Assembly: GCF_964204865.1 (NCBI RefSeq)
Contig: NC_135259.1
Location: 4,030,001 to 4,094,000 of the forward strand
Origin: Styela clava
Taxonomy: Eukaryota; Chordata; Ascidiacea; Stolidobranchia; Styelidae
DNA: 64,000 nucleotides
Direction: 5' to 3'
The notes beneath the pieces are model-generated. The model did no database searches. It saw only the letters and a list, made by a program, of their open reading frames with translations, and had not been told where the DNA came from. Shown in pieces: positions 11,316-23,700 of the stretch. The translations under genes were made by a program, and so were the position numbers. Every line of letters begins with the position of its first letter. The first letter of the stretch is position 1.

Positions 11316-12290
11316 TTACTTTAGTTTTTCAAGGTCACTCATGGACTTGATTGCAATTCTAGCATGGACATTACTTTTTTTCATGAATACCTTGCCATTT
11401 GCAGTCCATAAATATTCATACTTGTTTTCCCTTTTCACAGTGCGTGCAGCGTAGAACAAATCTTTTCGTTGTTTAGTCAAATGCTCATTGATGTACAGGT
11501 TCGTCATTTTAGGAATTCCAAAATCTTGAATATCTGCAATTTTTTTTTTAGCTACAAGAAACTCATTCCTTTTGTTGCGAGAAGTGAACCTCACAAGTAT
11601 TGGAGGTATTTTCCTGGTTTGTGAAGGTAACCTATGCGAGATGGAAATATCTTGTTTTCCTACCTTGATGCCCAATAACTTCCCGATTTTAACAATAGTT
11701 TCATCCGTATTTTCCCTACCATCATGAGGAACCGGAACATCGTGGAACTCTAGATTTTCAGTGCGATTGTATTGATTCAATTCCTCAATATCATACTCAT
11801 TGATGTTCATCCTTTCAACAAGAGTACCGGACAGTTTCTGCAGAGAAACTATTTGTGCCCTCATGTTGATGACCATTTCTTCAAGCCATTCTACTTTTTT
11901 CTTATTCTCTTCAAACTTCTCATTAATCATATCTTGGCTAACTTGTATTTCATCTACAGTTCTTGCCAAGACCTGAGTTTTATCGAAAATTTCATCCAGA
12001 CGAGTTCCAAATTTCCCCACATCGCATTTCATTGACTTTACGTCACAGCACACAATTTCAGTGCTTGCCACGACCTTGTCCAGTCTCTCCGTCACTATTT
12101 GAAAATTACTAGAAAATGATTTCTCGGCTTGGCTTGAAAAACTTCTCTCAGACATGAGGTCTTCAATCGTTTCATTCACAATGGCTTTTAGAGACAACTT
12201 TAGATTTTTTGTTATCTTTGACTCCATCTGCTCCATTTTTGCCAGTAACTGTTCCATCATTTCTTTTTCTACATTCGCTTTAGAAGTCAT
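11316..12290 (-). CDS. LINE ORF1: coiled-coil RNA-binding chaperone-like protein
   Basis: ORF of 324 residues from the ATG at 12290; a TTG nine bases upstream is less likely. The N-terminal half is rich in Glu, Lys, Met and Leu in heptad-like spacing (EKEMMEQLLAKMEQMESKI and onwards to about residue 170), suggesting a trimeric coiled coil. The C-terminal part (LEFHDVP, then ISHRLPSQTRKIPPILVRF) matches the pattern of ORF1 proteins of many CR1, L2 and L1 elements, with an RRM-like core plus C-terminal domain. It lies directly upstream of ORF2 on the same strand. Confidence 0.85.
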   Translation of the reverse strand: MTSKANVEKEMMEQLLAKMEQMESKITKNLKLSLKAIVNETIEDLMSERSFSSQAEKSFSSNFQIVTERLDKVVASTEIVCCDVKSMKCDVGKFGTRLDEIFDKTQVLARTVDEIQVSQDMINEKFEENKKKVEWLEEMVINMRAQIVSLQKLSGTLVERMNINEYDIEELNQYNRTENLEFHDVPVPHDGRENTDETIVKIGKLLGIKVGKQDISISHRLPSQTRKIPPILVRFTSRNKRNEFLVAKKKIADIQDFGIPKMTNLYINEHLTKQRKDLFYAARTVKRENKYEYLWTANGKVFMKKSNVHARIAIKSMSDLEKLK

Positions 12291-12352
12291 TTTTACCAAT
12301 TTACATAAATGAGTTAAGTTAACTAGTCAGCGAGTACCTTAATCAAATAGCG

Positions 12353-12660
12353 AATAATGAACAATAGGTGCTATGGTATCTATATACTCAACACTTGAGA
12401 TATGCGAACTCTTCTAGTACCGTATCTATTATGACAAAATTTACTCTTCGGAAAGGAGTTGGAAATGGGTATTTGGTTCGTTCTTGGATGTGACATTCGA
12501 TTTTATGGACCAATCCCAAGGATGCTCTTAGCAAATCAAGTACGGTAGTAAGTCAAGTTCATGTATCTGAAACAAATCGTTGGCTAACTAATTTCACACG
12601 AAAGGCCGTGGTACGCTTCATGACAAAGCCGTCTTATCAGTTTTCCACACCGCCGAGATT
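12353..12660. other. Gene-free spacer
   Basis: About 300 bp between the LINE and a MITE. I see no recognisable feature apart from the possible LINE target duplication at its left edge. Confidence 0.45.
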
Positions 12661-12886
12661 CCGTGTTTCTCCGAAAATAAGACCTAGCGTTAATTTTAAA
12701 ATTGATGAATTTTAAATGATGAATATTCCATGTTTGCAGTTATTTTGAATAAATACGTGTTATTTATAAGTAAATGGATATCGGTTTTCATATTTTGTAC
12801 ATTTGTAAATCTAGTAATTCTCTAGTTTGTCAGAGTCAGAGTTGAAAATTGAAATAACACCCTGTTTCATTTTCGGGGAAACACGG
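12661..12886. mobile_element. MITE with CCGTGTTTC termini, copy 1 (226 bp)
   Basis: The ends CCGTGTTTCTCCGAAAATAA and TTTTCGGGGAAACACGG are inverted. The interior matches the copy at 23954-24264, including GTGTTATTTATAAGTA and GGATATCGGTTTTC. The right flank is TA as expected for a TA-targeting family; the left flank is TT, so it is mutated. I cannot name the superfamily with certainty. Confidence 0.82.
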
Positions 12887-12982
12887 TAAATATGAAAAAT
12901 CCTCCTCTACAAACAAATAAGAAAAATCCCCAAGGGCGTGACGTATCTGAGTAATAATCGTTCATTGAGTAGTTCTCGCAAC

Positions 12983-14425
12983 AAGGGCCGGTGCTAGGAA
13001 CTGTGGAGCCCAATTATAAATCTGATGGCGGGGCCCCTACTCTTTATAGTAAAATTTATGGGTGTTTATATTTCATAAAAAAACATACATACAAATCAAA
13101 AAATACATTTAATATTTGCTATAAAACAAATTAAAGGTAGTGAGATGAAAAAAGGTAAATGCGGATGATTTTATTGTTTTACTTCCAACGCAAAAATAGG
13201 CAATAACATTATGCTCTTTTAGAAAAAGACTTTTCTAGCCTTATTATTAGCAAAATCATTCAAAATATTTTTAAAAACAATAGCTTTAGTAATCTCGCTT
13301 TCCATAAATGGTATTGACAAACTGTTAAATCTTTTTTGTGAGACGGCATACGGTATACCTCAAGTATGTTTTAATTATAGATGTACCGATACCACTCTTG
13401 TCGTCGATAACGATATATATTATAAAAAGCAGATATTCCGATACTATGTAATTATCACCTCAAGTGTGCAGGGCAGACGAGTTGAAACAATAGTATATAT
13501 ATATTTGAGCATTATCCATAGTGCACATCATTTCAGATTTGTGAAGAAATAGACTTATCACATTAAAAGAAATTGGTGTTTGAGATCCAGATGCGTTATT
13601 TGATTCATTGTGTACTACCGCTAGTAATCTAGGTGTTGAATTAGACAACTCATCGAGCTTGGCTGCTGTGGTTGGTACTGATTACTTATCCTATCAAACT
13701 GATACACTGAGTTAAGTGCGCAGGATTTCGTGCCAAAATAACGACATATTTTATTTTACATATGTATTTTACAGATTTTATTTTACATATGTATTTTACA
13801 GATTGAAAATTCACTTTTTTTTTATTATTTTATTTTTATTTTTTTATTTTACATATGTATTTTACAGATTGAAAAATTCACTGATATTCGATTGATGTGT
13901 TTCTTCATAATTACCAGACAATTTTTAAAATGTCAATATGAAAATTTGGCAGCGAAAATATCCAAATTAGTTGAGCTAGTTCGGCTGATAAATAGCTAAA
14001 AACAGGTCAGAATCCTATTCCCGTTTCTACTCGCGGCAGTGGGACGTGCATGGCTCATTGTTTACGATCTATACAACAACAACAAAAATTCTACATCAGT
14101 ATTCTAACTTATCTATATCGGTCTGCATTCAGCCGATACCAAAAATTTGGCCGATATCCGAAACATCTTTAGTTTTAATTAGTTTCAGCTTTGAAAAGCT
14201 TCTTTCCCTGACACGACCGTTATTGGCATCGCTGTACTTTTTTTACCAAAATTTACCATGCATAACAAATTAATATTATGAGAAAGATTATTTCACTTTA
14301 TATTTATGTTTTCAGGAGTATTTTGTACCTCTTAATACGAAAAAAGACCCCCACTAGGGCGGGGCCCTTTTAAAGTGAGCGGCCCAATTTGATAAATCGG
14401 TCAAATCGACTTGAAGCCGGCACTG
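12983..14425. mobile_element. Non-autonomous hAT element, 1443 bp
   Basis: The left end AAGGGCCGGTGC and the reverse complement of the right end CAGTGCCGGC are hAT-like termini. Both are followed inward by GGGCCC/GGGGCCCC-rich sequence. The flanks CTCGCAAC (12975-12982) and CTGGCAAC (14426-14433) form an 8-bp target duplication with one change. No transposase ORF remains; the interior is AT-rich and holds a 29-bp repeat. Confidence 0.78.
13747..13872. repeat. Short tandem repeat, unit about 29 bp
   Basis: The word TTTTACATATGTATTTTACA occurs three times, twice adjacent (about 13754-13802) and once after a T-rich interruption (about 13846-13866). It lies inside the hAT element above. Confidence 0.75.
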
Positions 14426-14433
14426 CTGGCAAC

Positions 14434-17254
14434 CTGAAGATATTCTTACATCTATGGTCGAATAAGGGGATAAAGTGCACCTCCCAATGTTCGGATTGCT
14501 TCGCAAATTCTGCTGACAGTGGCAGTAACATCCAGCAAGTTGCCAGAGATTGTTCATTAAACTAATTTTTTCGTATCGTCGATCCTCGGTGAGTTAGTAA
14601 AGATTGCGTGATCTGGCTTTTCAAGTCTTTGAAGCAATGAAACAAAAAAAGAAAATTATGATGGAATTTCTTAAAGCCCTACTACTATGAAATGAAACTA
14701 CTAATAATAAACAATAACATTAGTGAACTTTACAACGAAATGGGCTTCATGTTCTTTGAATCCCAAAAAAGTTTTTTTTTTCAGTTCACGTGAAAACATT
14801 TCAAACCAATTTCTTCCCTTCCCTCCGAGCATGAATGTTTGCTATACTTGTCACACAATGAGCTAAATCCGCTTCTACAGATTTTTGTTGTTGATAGAAA
14901 ATGTCCCAATATATTTATATCGCTGGATAGTCTTGATAAAATGGGGACACTGATAACGATTGTCGTACTAGTTATTTTTCAATTGATTCTTCTAATGATT
15001 TCCCGCATTAGCACGCAGTTCTAAATCGATGCATGAACGACAGCATATATATATATCATAAAAATATACACCTTTTGATGTTTGCTACACTCTCCGAACA
15101 TCGTCCATGTAATTCTTTTCAGATACTGATCTTTTCTGTGTATGTGTTGAACTAGGCTCATGTGAAACTATTGCACGGTCGCGCCAATATTCAAATCCTC
15201 TTCTTAGTTGCATCGCAGATTTATCATAAACCGGTGAACATTTGTTCGCAATTCGATCTGGGCGTTTTCAAATACCTAGTGGTTTCAGAATTGAATCGAA
15301 TATTTTTTGGAATCGAATCTCGAATCCTTGAAGGATTTGTAACTGAATGCCACTTTTTTATTGAATTACTGAAAACATACAATCCATCCAGTTGTTGTGG
15401 GTTCACACAGAACAAGAAAAACCCGTTTAATCAATAAATGACTCGCATGTCAGTTTGTATTGTAAAAAATAACTCCAAGAGTTTTATGCAATTCCACCCA
15501 CACCATATTTTGTCAAACTTTGGCTATTCGTTTTCTCGTATTTTCAGGAAGAAGTCTAGTACGCCATCATGTAGGAATCTTCTCTGTGCGCTTCCCCCCT
15601 TTAGGATCAGAATTATTTTTACTTCGTACAAGGTCAACCCATGTCCTACTACAAACTACATGTCTCATTCGACATACAAGAATTGCCGTTGCAATAAGAT
15701 AACCGCAGGAGATTTTATAACGATATACACCAATTACATAAGCGGTTGAAGATATTTTTCTTTAAGGCGCCAGCTGCATTCTATTTTCCTGCGATTTGTG
15801 TAAATTATGAGTGAATACAACTTGGTCTGTTCTGCAGTGTGAGACATTAAAGTATTATCAAAAGAAGCTCTAAAACAGCGGATTAGGAAAAGGCATATTC
15901 TAAAGTTGCGTGTAACATATAGCCAGGCTGAGTGTGGGCCGCACGTTATAGGCGGTGAGTTTGTTGATTGAACAAATACTAACATTTCACTCTTACTTGA
16001 CCATTAATTAATTCATTCGCATGTATAACAACATCTATAATTTGTTTATCACTCGTTTTCTTTCAATTTAGGCCTATAGGGGGCATTTTCAATGAATTAC
16101 GCAAATAATCTACGAAATTGAAAATACTTGAAAAACAAGCAGTGTATGCCTGAATACTTGTATTATTTCTTCAATTTAGTTGTTTAAATAAACTGTTGTA
16201 GGCAATCCTCTACGAATTGTACGACCTCTTAGCGAAATACTTCCCTGAAATTAATATATACTGCTAAATATCGCCATCCCATAATTTCAGGATGCTGTTT
16301 TTCAACAACATTTACACGAGTTATTTACACAATTACCAAAGAAAGCAGACGATTCTAGCCTTGTACCAGAACTATAACTACCAACCACGGCCATATTTTT
16401 CTTATCAATAATTTAGTTATTGTTAAAAATTTTGTCTTGCATGCTCAATTTCCGATCTGCACATAAAAATTTCTAACCTACTTGTTTTTAAACTTGCCAA
16501 GACAATCCTGAACTATGGAGGGTCTCAAAACGCTCATGTTACATGTAGTAGTAATGGAACGCGCATTTTGATAGATTAATGGGTATGTCCGCCAACCAAT
16601 CACAACAAATGTATTTGTTGAGGAACTACAAAAATAACGAAGGGTTTAACGTTAGTGTGTTTGTTGCGCTGCTGCTTTTGTTTATAACTGTCTGGAAACT
16701 AAGCGGCATACCTCAAATGACTGTGATAATTTCCCATATTTGATTTGTTACATGTTTGCTCATTTACAATTGCTTAAAAAGCATTACCCGATTTTAAATC
16801 GTGTTTACTCGTTTATGTACTTGCATTATTTTTGTCGGTAGGTGGGTGCTACTTATACGTTTGGTTTGCCCGCCTCCCACCCAGGTATCTCTGCATTTTG
16901 TTCGTCTGATTACTTTTTACACTGATTTGATTTGTCAGAGAACCAAATTAAATGATTGATAACTATATTCATTTAACGAACCCTGCTGATAACTATAAAG
17001 AACTTTGTATGAAAGTTTTCAAGCACCCGCGCAAATATGTTACGTGCTTTATATATTTCTTCACAAGATACTGTATGATGGAACCCAGAAATGGATTACA
17101 ATAATGATCCAATAAGACCAGAAAAATATAATTTTGGGCATTTTCGAAGGTATTCTCTGAAGACTTGATTTTGTCTTATCTTGTTCATCTCTAAGATCTA
17201 TTTGCATATTAAGCCCCTGCGTATCATAACAGAACAATTTTATTCATACCAAAA
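14434..17254. other. 2.8 kb without a recognisable gene
   Basis: Short ORFs occur (the longest about 103 codons) but none has a known motif or good start context. A sequence next to 14434-14510 is repeated in inverse orientation near 17395-17475. A (TA)n stretch lies near 15045. I see no RNA gene. Confidence 0.5.
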
Positions 17255-17332
17255 CGATTTTATTGTGGTTGCTATTTTATTGATGACTGTATTTTTTAAT
17301 TGACAAAATAAAGAGTTTCTCTCTCTCTCTCT
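17255..17332 (+). mobile_element. Truncated LINE 3' end
   Basis: The segment ends AATTGACAAAATAAAGAGTT followed by (TC)n. This matches the tail of the LINE at 7.65-12.35 kb, where GGTTGACAAAAATAATAAA precedes (CT)n. Only the last tens of bases are left, the usual result of 5'-truncated insertion. Confidence 0.6.
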
Positions 17333-17343
17333 CATGAAAACAA

Positions 17344-17577
17344 GTTAACACTCCCGCCATCAAACAGAGAAAAGGATACATGGATAAGGATTTGTGAAGC
17401 AATCCGAACTTTGGGAAGAGCACTTTTATACCCATAGTCGACCATGGATGTAAGAAAATCTTCAGATTGACAGCAGGGCCGGTTTCAAGTCGATTTGACC
17501 GTTTTTATCGAATTGGGCCCAAAGTTTTTAACACTCCCACCATCAAACAGAGAAAAGGATACATGGATAAGGATTGT
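17344..17577. repeat. 49-bp direct repeat around a hAT end fragment
   Basis: The block that begins TTAACACTCCCGCCATCAAA at about 17345 returns at about 17528 with one change. Between the copies lies a hAT left end CAGGGCCGGTTTCAAGTCGA at 17476. The 75 bp before that end match, in inverse orientation, the flank of the hAT element that ends at 14425. Confidence 0.75.
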
Positions 17578-17621
17578 TGATTATTCGTGTTTGGAAACAT
17601 TTTGATAAACAGACATAACTA

Positions 17622-17718
17622 TTATTTTTTCTTCAACCTCGTTTTTCTTCCTCTGGTAGCTCCATGTTTTGCAGCTCGAACCAGGCCGTCAAATTGGCCC
17701 TGCATTTTCTTGCGCTTC
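17622..17718 (-). CDS. rrp12: RRP12 terminal exon 29
   Basis: It starts after an acceptor TTTGCAG and encodes [20 protein letters not shown] and a basic tail ending LKKK-stop, matching the human C-terminus (RRKKMKLQGQFKGLVKAARRG). It is separated from exon 28 by 5.3 kb, of which about 5.1 kb is inserted mobile DNA. Confidence 0.92.
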
Positions 17719-20700
17719 CTGCAAATTAACAATGATATAGTTCAGGGTTGTCCCAAGGTTGTCGGCTCCGCGGGCCACAAAATTATTTTTGCATTGTTCG
17801 CGGGCCACAATAGTGCCAAGAATAGGTAAACAGTGCAATACAATAGACAATAATGATGACAATACGTCAAAAGATTTTTCTGATTTATTTTATGACGAAA
17901 CAACACGAAATGCGATTTTTTGATTACTCTCCGAATATGACGCGGGCCACAGATAATGAAGCGGCCGGCCACATGTGGCCCGCGAGCCTGGGTTTGGACC
18001 ACCCTGATATAGTTCATTATTTATTGTTTCAAATGCCTAATAGTTCAATAAACAGCTGCTTTAAAATAATAATTTTTATCATGATGAACCAAACTAGGCA
18101 GCCAACAGAACAAGATTTTATTATCAATCTAATTTCCATCCTGTTCACTAAGTGTGACATTTTCAACAAGCAGTTCGATATACATATGACACCAGTGTTA
18201 ACTCTAAGCAAATTATGAGTGCGAAAGTGCTTCGCAGTCGAAAAAAAAAGTGCGAAAGTGCTTTTGCCGATTTTAACAAGTTAGGTGCCCTAGCCTTTCA
18301 TATAACCCATTTAAAACCACATAGATACTCAAAAAAGCGCTCCTCCGGTTAATATCATGAATTAAAGAGAAGCCTTTTCGTTAACCAAGTTCCCTTTAAG
18401 CGAATTCATGTTTAATTAAAACAAGCGAATTCATCGGCAACGAAATGACATCTGCTAACACCTGCCCGGACAAAACTTTCATGCAATGTATCACAGTGTC
18501 AGTTGCTTACTCGCGTAAACAGCAAAGACTTTCACATTTGTTACTCCTTCCATCTAACAGACACGAGGCAGGCTGGAAACCATAGTAGTTACAGGGTGGA
18601 TTGTTTGTACAAATCCCGTGCAAAATAATCCCCCCCCCCCCCAAATATAAATAGTAATCAACTAATTAGGGTTAGGTGCGCTGTAAATTCAACTTTTCGA
18701 TTTATCCTTAAACCTAATCTGGTAATTATTAATTTGTGATTTTGGAACCACTTTGAAAGTCGCCACCCGCTGCTTTAAAAGATAAGTTAACCTACCTTCC
18801 CTCCGAAATATTACGCAGGATACTCCCCTGTTTTAGGAGATAGGTTGACCTACCCTCCTTTCAAACTTTTTTCTCCGAAATATTACACGAGATCACTTTG
18901 AAAATCCTCCCGTTTCGTGAGCTAGCGTGACCTAATTCCTCATTTACATTTATATTATACTATTTCAGAGCTTACCCAAAGACAAGTAATTTTTAAATGT
19001 CGACATGCCTTGGTTTGTGTGCGAGTTAGTTTAAATCGGGCAGAAAACTTAATATTTTGGCAAAATGTTTAGTAATGTCATGTACTTTCAGCATTTATAA
19101 ATAGCACTCTTTGTAATGTTGCTGACCTAGTATCAAATATTCGCATCACAACGCCACTTGCGAGGTTTCCATATATTTCAATTACACTAATAGGAACGAT
19201 GACACCAAAGAGTTTTCTTTTGCGAAGGTACACTAAATACAACCAGAGTGATTCTTGACAAAAACATGAATATAAAAAATAAACGAATGATATGATAGTG
19301 GATCCCAAATAATTTTGAGAGTCTCGAAATACCAATCCATTTGATGAATAATTTTCATTCGACCACATGAACGCTGATATCCTGAAAATTAATGTTGAAA
19401 GAGAATTACGCATTCTCAGATATCGGACATCCAGTCGCGATATTCAATCGTTCATATGCACAAATCTCACATTAATAGTAATTGCTACCCAAGTTTGTAA
19501 AGTTTAGAAACCAACAAACAGAAAATAACTTATCCTGAAACACAATTAAAATTCAGTCGGCAATAAATTCGTCGCCAAGACGATGCCATACAAAACAAAA
19601 AAGATTTGGTCGTGAGAGTTACGTGAGATGACTGCCGTTGTTTTTTAAGCAGAATGTAAAAAAATTTATAATTAATAAACGGGAGTTACGACGCCCTTTA
19701 CACATCGTGTGTATTAAACTTCCCTGGTAAGTACTTTGGTAAGTACTATTATTATTGTACTTATACACCTGTTGGAGTATTTCGGACAATTTCGAATTTA
19801 AAATAAATGAAAACCCGACATATATAATAAAGACGCAAAAGTAAAATGAACATTTATTGAAAAAGATATTATTTAAGACAACATGATCGTACAATTCCGC
19901 CAAAACCTCGATGTTCGCAAGTGAGATGATAAATAAATACTTCCATGTATTCGATCAATTAACTTTAGCGTATCGTTGTTCTGCCAACAAACAGCCGGGT
20001 GCAAAATATTTCCGTCCTGTGATATGCTCACAAATATTCTCGATATTAATATCATACCCTCGCGACCCTTCCATCCTTGGCCAAGTCATGTTTCGAATAT
20101 GTGAACATTTTATTCGACCATACGTGGCCGGCGGGATGTTAAAATTGTAAACAAGAGAGAGGTAAAATCAATCGCGAATTTCGTTATAACGGCTCGTTTA
20201 CGAATTGTTGCGCCTGTTATCGTCGAAAATGATTACATTTGTTGTATTTTGAGGCATTTAAGCAGTAATAATTAGGGCATGACATCATCAAAATCGTCAA
20301 GTGAGATCTTGAAATTGCAAATTCCGTAAATAAAATTGTGAATTATTCGGTAACGAAATCAGCTTTAATGACCGTCGGGGTATTGTTTTGTTGAAAATTA
20401 TTATTAATGTGAGGGCGCCAAAAACATACAGTCCATACCGATGCGACTGCAATTTATATGGTCGCAATTGGTCTGGCGCGTTTATTAATAGTGTAAAATA
20501 AATTAAACGAATATCAATTATAACCAAGCCTGTCAACGTGTTTATTTTCTGTGGGCGGGAATCGTAAAATACCATCTTGAGACAAATTCACTTCTATTAT
20601 AAAATCTTAATTTTCAGTTATTATCGTTATACAAATAACGTGTGGCAACTTTTTAATTTATCGTCGACTAAAAAACCGCCCCACACTCGTCCAAACGTGT

Positions 20701-23700
20701 GTCGAGCTTGAACGACAGGAACAGATTCATCGACGACCTTAATTAGGGAAAATATGTATTTTATTGGGAATGCAAAATAAATGTAACAAAACGCATTTTT
20801 TGTGATATAACTTTGTATTTTCGGAAACGGGTTGCCGTGAAAGGTAAAATTTGATCTAAATTAATCGCAAAAATGTTTTATTTTAAATGTAACAAAACAC
20901 ATTTTGCGGTATAACCTTGTATTTTCGAAAACGGGTGTCCTGAAAAGTAAAATATGATCTAAATTAATCGCAAAAATGTTTTATTTTAAATGTAACAAAA
21001 CACATTTTCGCGTTATAACCTTGTATTTTCGGAAACGGGTGTTCTGAAAAGTAAAATATGATCTAAATTAATCGCAAAAATGTTTTATTTTAAAAGTAAC
21101 AAAACACATTTTTCGAGATACAACTGTATTTTCGGATACCGGGTGTCATGAAGAGTAAAATATGATCTGAATTAACCGTAAATAATGATTCATTCCAAAT
21201 GTATCATAACGCATTTTTTGCGATATAACTTTGTATTTTCGAAAACGGGGAGTCACGAAAATTATTAATCTAATGTTTTATCTATGTCTATCTAACGTCT
21301 GGAACACATCATTTTCGGGGAGAACTCTAGCCCGCGAAACGTCATTTAATTTAAAATAGAGAATGTTTCACGCATTTCAAAACGGAAAATCACCAGTAAG
21401 TGGACAGGGATTCAACCCTCCGGATTCAGTATTCTATATCCCCCCTGTCAGAACTTTCTGAAGAATGGAACAAAGAACCCGTCAAACCGCCGCCGAAGGA
21501 GGGGAGTATTTTTTGCACTAATAATTAGGGCGTGACAATATCAAAATCGTCAAGAAACTGGTGAATTTGCAAATTCCATAAATAAAATTGTGAATTGCTC
21601 GGTAACATTTTAGCTATAATTATCGCCGGGGTATTGTTTTGTTGAAAACACGTTGAAACTTGAGGGAATCAGTTACAATTAGCGCCTGGCCTCTATTAGG
21701 CACTCGAGCACTCGAAAAAAAAGCACTCGAGCCCAATCTTTTTAGCATCAAGTCGCATACTTAAAATATCCTGTAAAAGAAGTGCTGTTCATTAACGTCA
21801 TCTCGTCTTATGACCACGCAGAAATGCCTTTATTGCCGAATTATTCAATCACTATTTTAAATCAACATTCAGGATTGGCACAATTTCAGATTTGCGAAGT
21901 TTATCACCATAGAAATACATGAGAAAGTTAATTATCGTCTTAATAAATATCTGCATCACGGTATGAACAATAATATTAACATTCGCATAAAATTGGGACG
22001 GTATATTTACAAATCTTGATAGGTAATATTGAAGCCAACGCAAATGTTAATTTGAGTCCTCAATGTCTTCAACAGCTGTTGCCGATGTGAACGAACGGGT
22101 AAACCCGAAATATAAAACTTCGATGTCCGCCGACCCACAAGAATTCATATTTGTAAAAAAGAGAGGGCGGGAATATAGATTACCCAAAACCTGGATATCG
22201 CCGCCAAAACGGTCGGTGACAAGAACAATTAGCGATTACAACGGAATTAACCAGTAAAAAGGCTTTGTTGCCGATTTTTTAATGTTTCCACCACGTTTAT
22301 TCGGTACTCCTTAAAAATAATCGATTCAAAAAAATATTGAATTTTGCCCACCCGTCCTCGCATATCAATGAGAAATAGTTGTGTAAATATTGCAAAATTA
22401 CGGAAAATGCCACTCCTTTCAACATTGTGATTACAATAAAATGGCACTTAATGGTATTTTGTGAATTTGGTGATTTTGCAAATCTGTGACATGCTGCTAA
22501 AAGTTTCGTCTGATTTGAAAATCGTGCAGTTTGGTCACAATTCATCCAAAGTGACTATAACACATAACACTTTTATAGTCATTTTGAATTCATCGATATC
22601 ATTGATAGTCACATGACCACTCTCTTCAAAGAAACGCACTGCGTATTATTCCAACATCTGGTTTCAATCACCTGGGAGCGTTTTTCGCGGGAGAAGCGGA
22701 ATCGGTGTGCTTGTATAATAATCATATTATAAACAAAATTTTGCAGTTAATGCAAAAGCTTTATCTCCTATGTCTGCATCTCGTAGGTTAGAATTCCGGT
22801 AAATATCGTTATGATATGCAGAATTGAGTTACAAAAGTACTAGTATGTTACTTATTTGTCAACTTAATACTCGAAAATATTTGTTAACTTTGAATTTTTA
22901 TTCCATTCAAAATCGGAAAAAAGTGCTATTTCTCTTCAAAATCGGAAAAAAGTGCTATTTCGCAGTCCCTGAAAAAAGTTGCGAAAGTGCTTCGCAATTT
23001 TCGCAAAAAAGTGCGCTAATAGTGAACACTGTATGACACCATATATTCCAAACCATTACCTTTTATTTAAAACCGACTTATTAAGAGGAATATAGGTATA
23101 TGGATCGTGCATTCCCTTCTGTTTGATGTCCCCTTTTGCTTTCTGAAAAACATAAATGTTATAAATCCACTATCACCAAGATCAGAAAATTTATAAATAA
23201 TGGCGCAGGGTCATGTCATAGACAGGTCAAATGCCAAAGTTGGTGTAGCGAAGTTGTATGTTACGAATAAAATTAAATCCTCTAAAATTTCAAGATTAAC
23301 TTTTATTATTACTGACATTGTTATGTCATAACACACAAGGTATGTAAAATAGTACCCAAACTCAAGTTGACCTTGAAATTTCTGATTGGTTAGTCTTAAG
23401 ACCCCAAAAACTTTTGTTTTACACTGCAAAGATGGCAAAGACCTTATCAACAAAGTCAAAAGAATGAAAACTTTTGACATACTTTTCTTAATCTTGAGTT
23501 TAATGAAAAATGATGCCCTCACCAAGTAAACATACAGTTGGGCAAATTAATTGGGTCACAGTTTCCCAACCACTTAATATTATATCATTTCACTAGGCAT
23601 ACCTTTGCTTTATAGACATTTCCCATGTTTCTGTGAATTCCTTTCCCTCCTGGCTTGTAAGAAGCCTGTTCTTGATCACTATCATCATCATTATCTTCTG

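Larger units (their letters stand above)
7647..12352 (-). mobile_element. Near-intact CR1/L2-like LINE, about 4.7 kb
   Basis: A non-LTR retrotransposon with both ORFs open. Its 3' end lies at low coordinates and finishes in a simple (CT)n tail, seen on the plus strand as (AG)8 at 7647-7662, as expected for CR1/L2-type elements rather than poly-A tailed L1. The 5' end is uncertain: AATAATGAAC at 12353-12362 resembles AATAAAGTGAAC just before the tail (7635-7646) and may be a decayed target duplication. The 5' UTR would then be only about 60 bp. Related 3' tails recur near 17.3 and 56.6 kb. Confidence 0.85.
18193..23031. mobile_element. Large non-autonomous hAT-like element, 4839 bp
   Basis: TATGACAC flanks both ends exactly (18185-18192 and 23032-23039). 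The left end CAGTGTTAACTCTAAGC and the reversed right end CAGTGTTCACTATTAGC form imperfect inverted termini of hAT type. Subterminal repeats of GTGCGAAAGTGCTTCGCA and AAAAGTGC lie inside both ends. I see no transposase ORF. The interior holds a poly-C run (18630-18642), a 130-bp direct repeat, a 104-bp tandem array and small CpG-rich ORFs, partly shared with the element at 56.7-58.9 kb. It could also be a composite of several nested elements; the outer duplication only proves the outermost event. Confidence 0.82.

Noticed and set aside
15162..15437. 91-codon plus ORF in the gene-free stretch
   Set aside because: Begins at GTG, has no motif, and an overlapping minus ORF of similar length shows the region is simply low in stops.
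19078..20150. ORFs of 79-111 codons in the 4.8 kb element
   Set aside because: They lie on both strands, have no recognisable domains, and no transposase signature could be seen.
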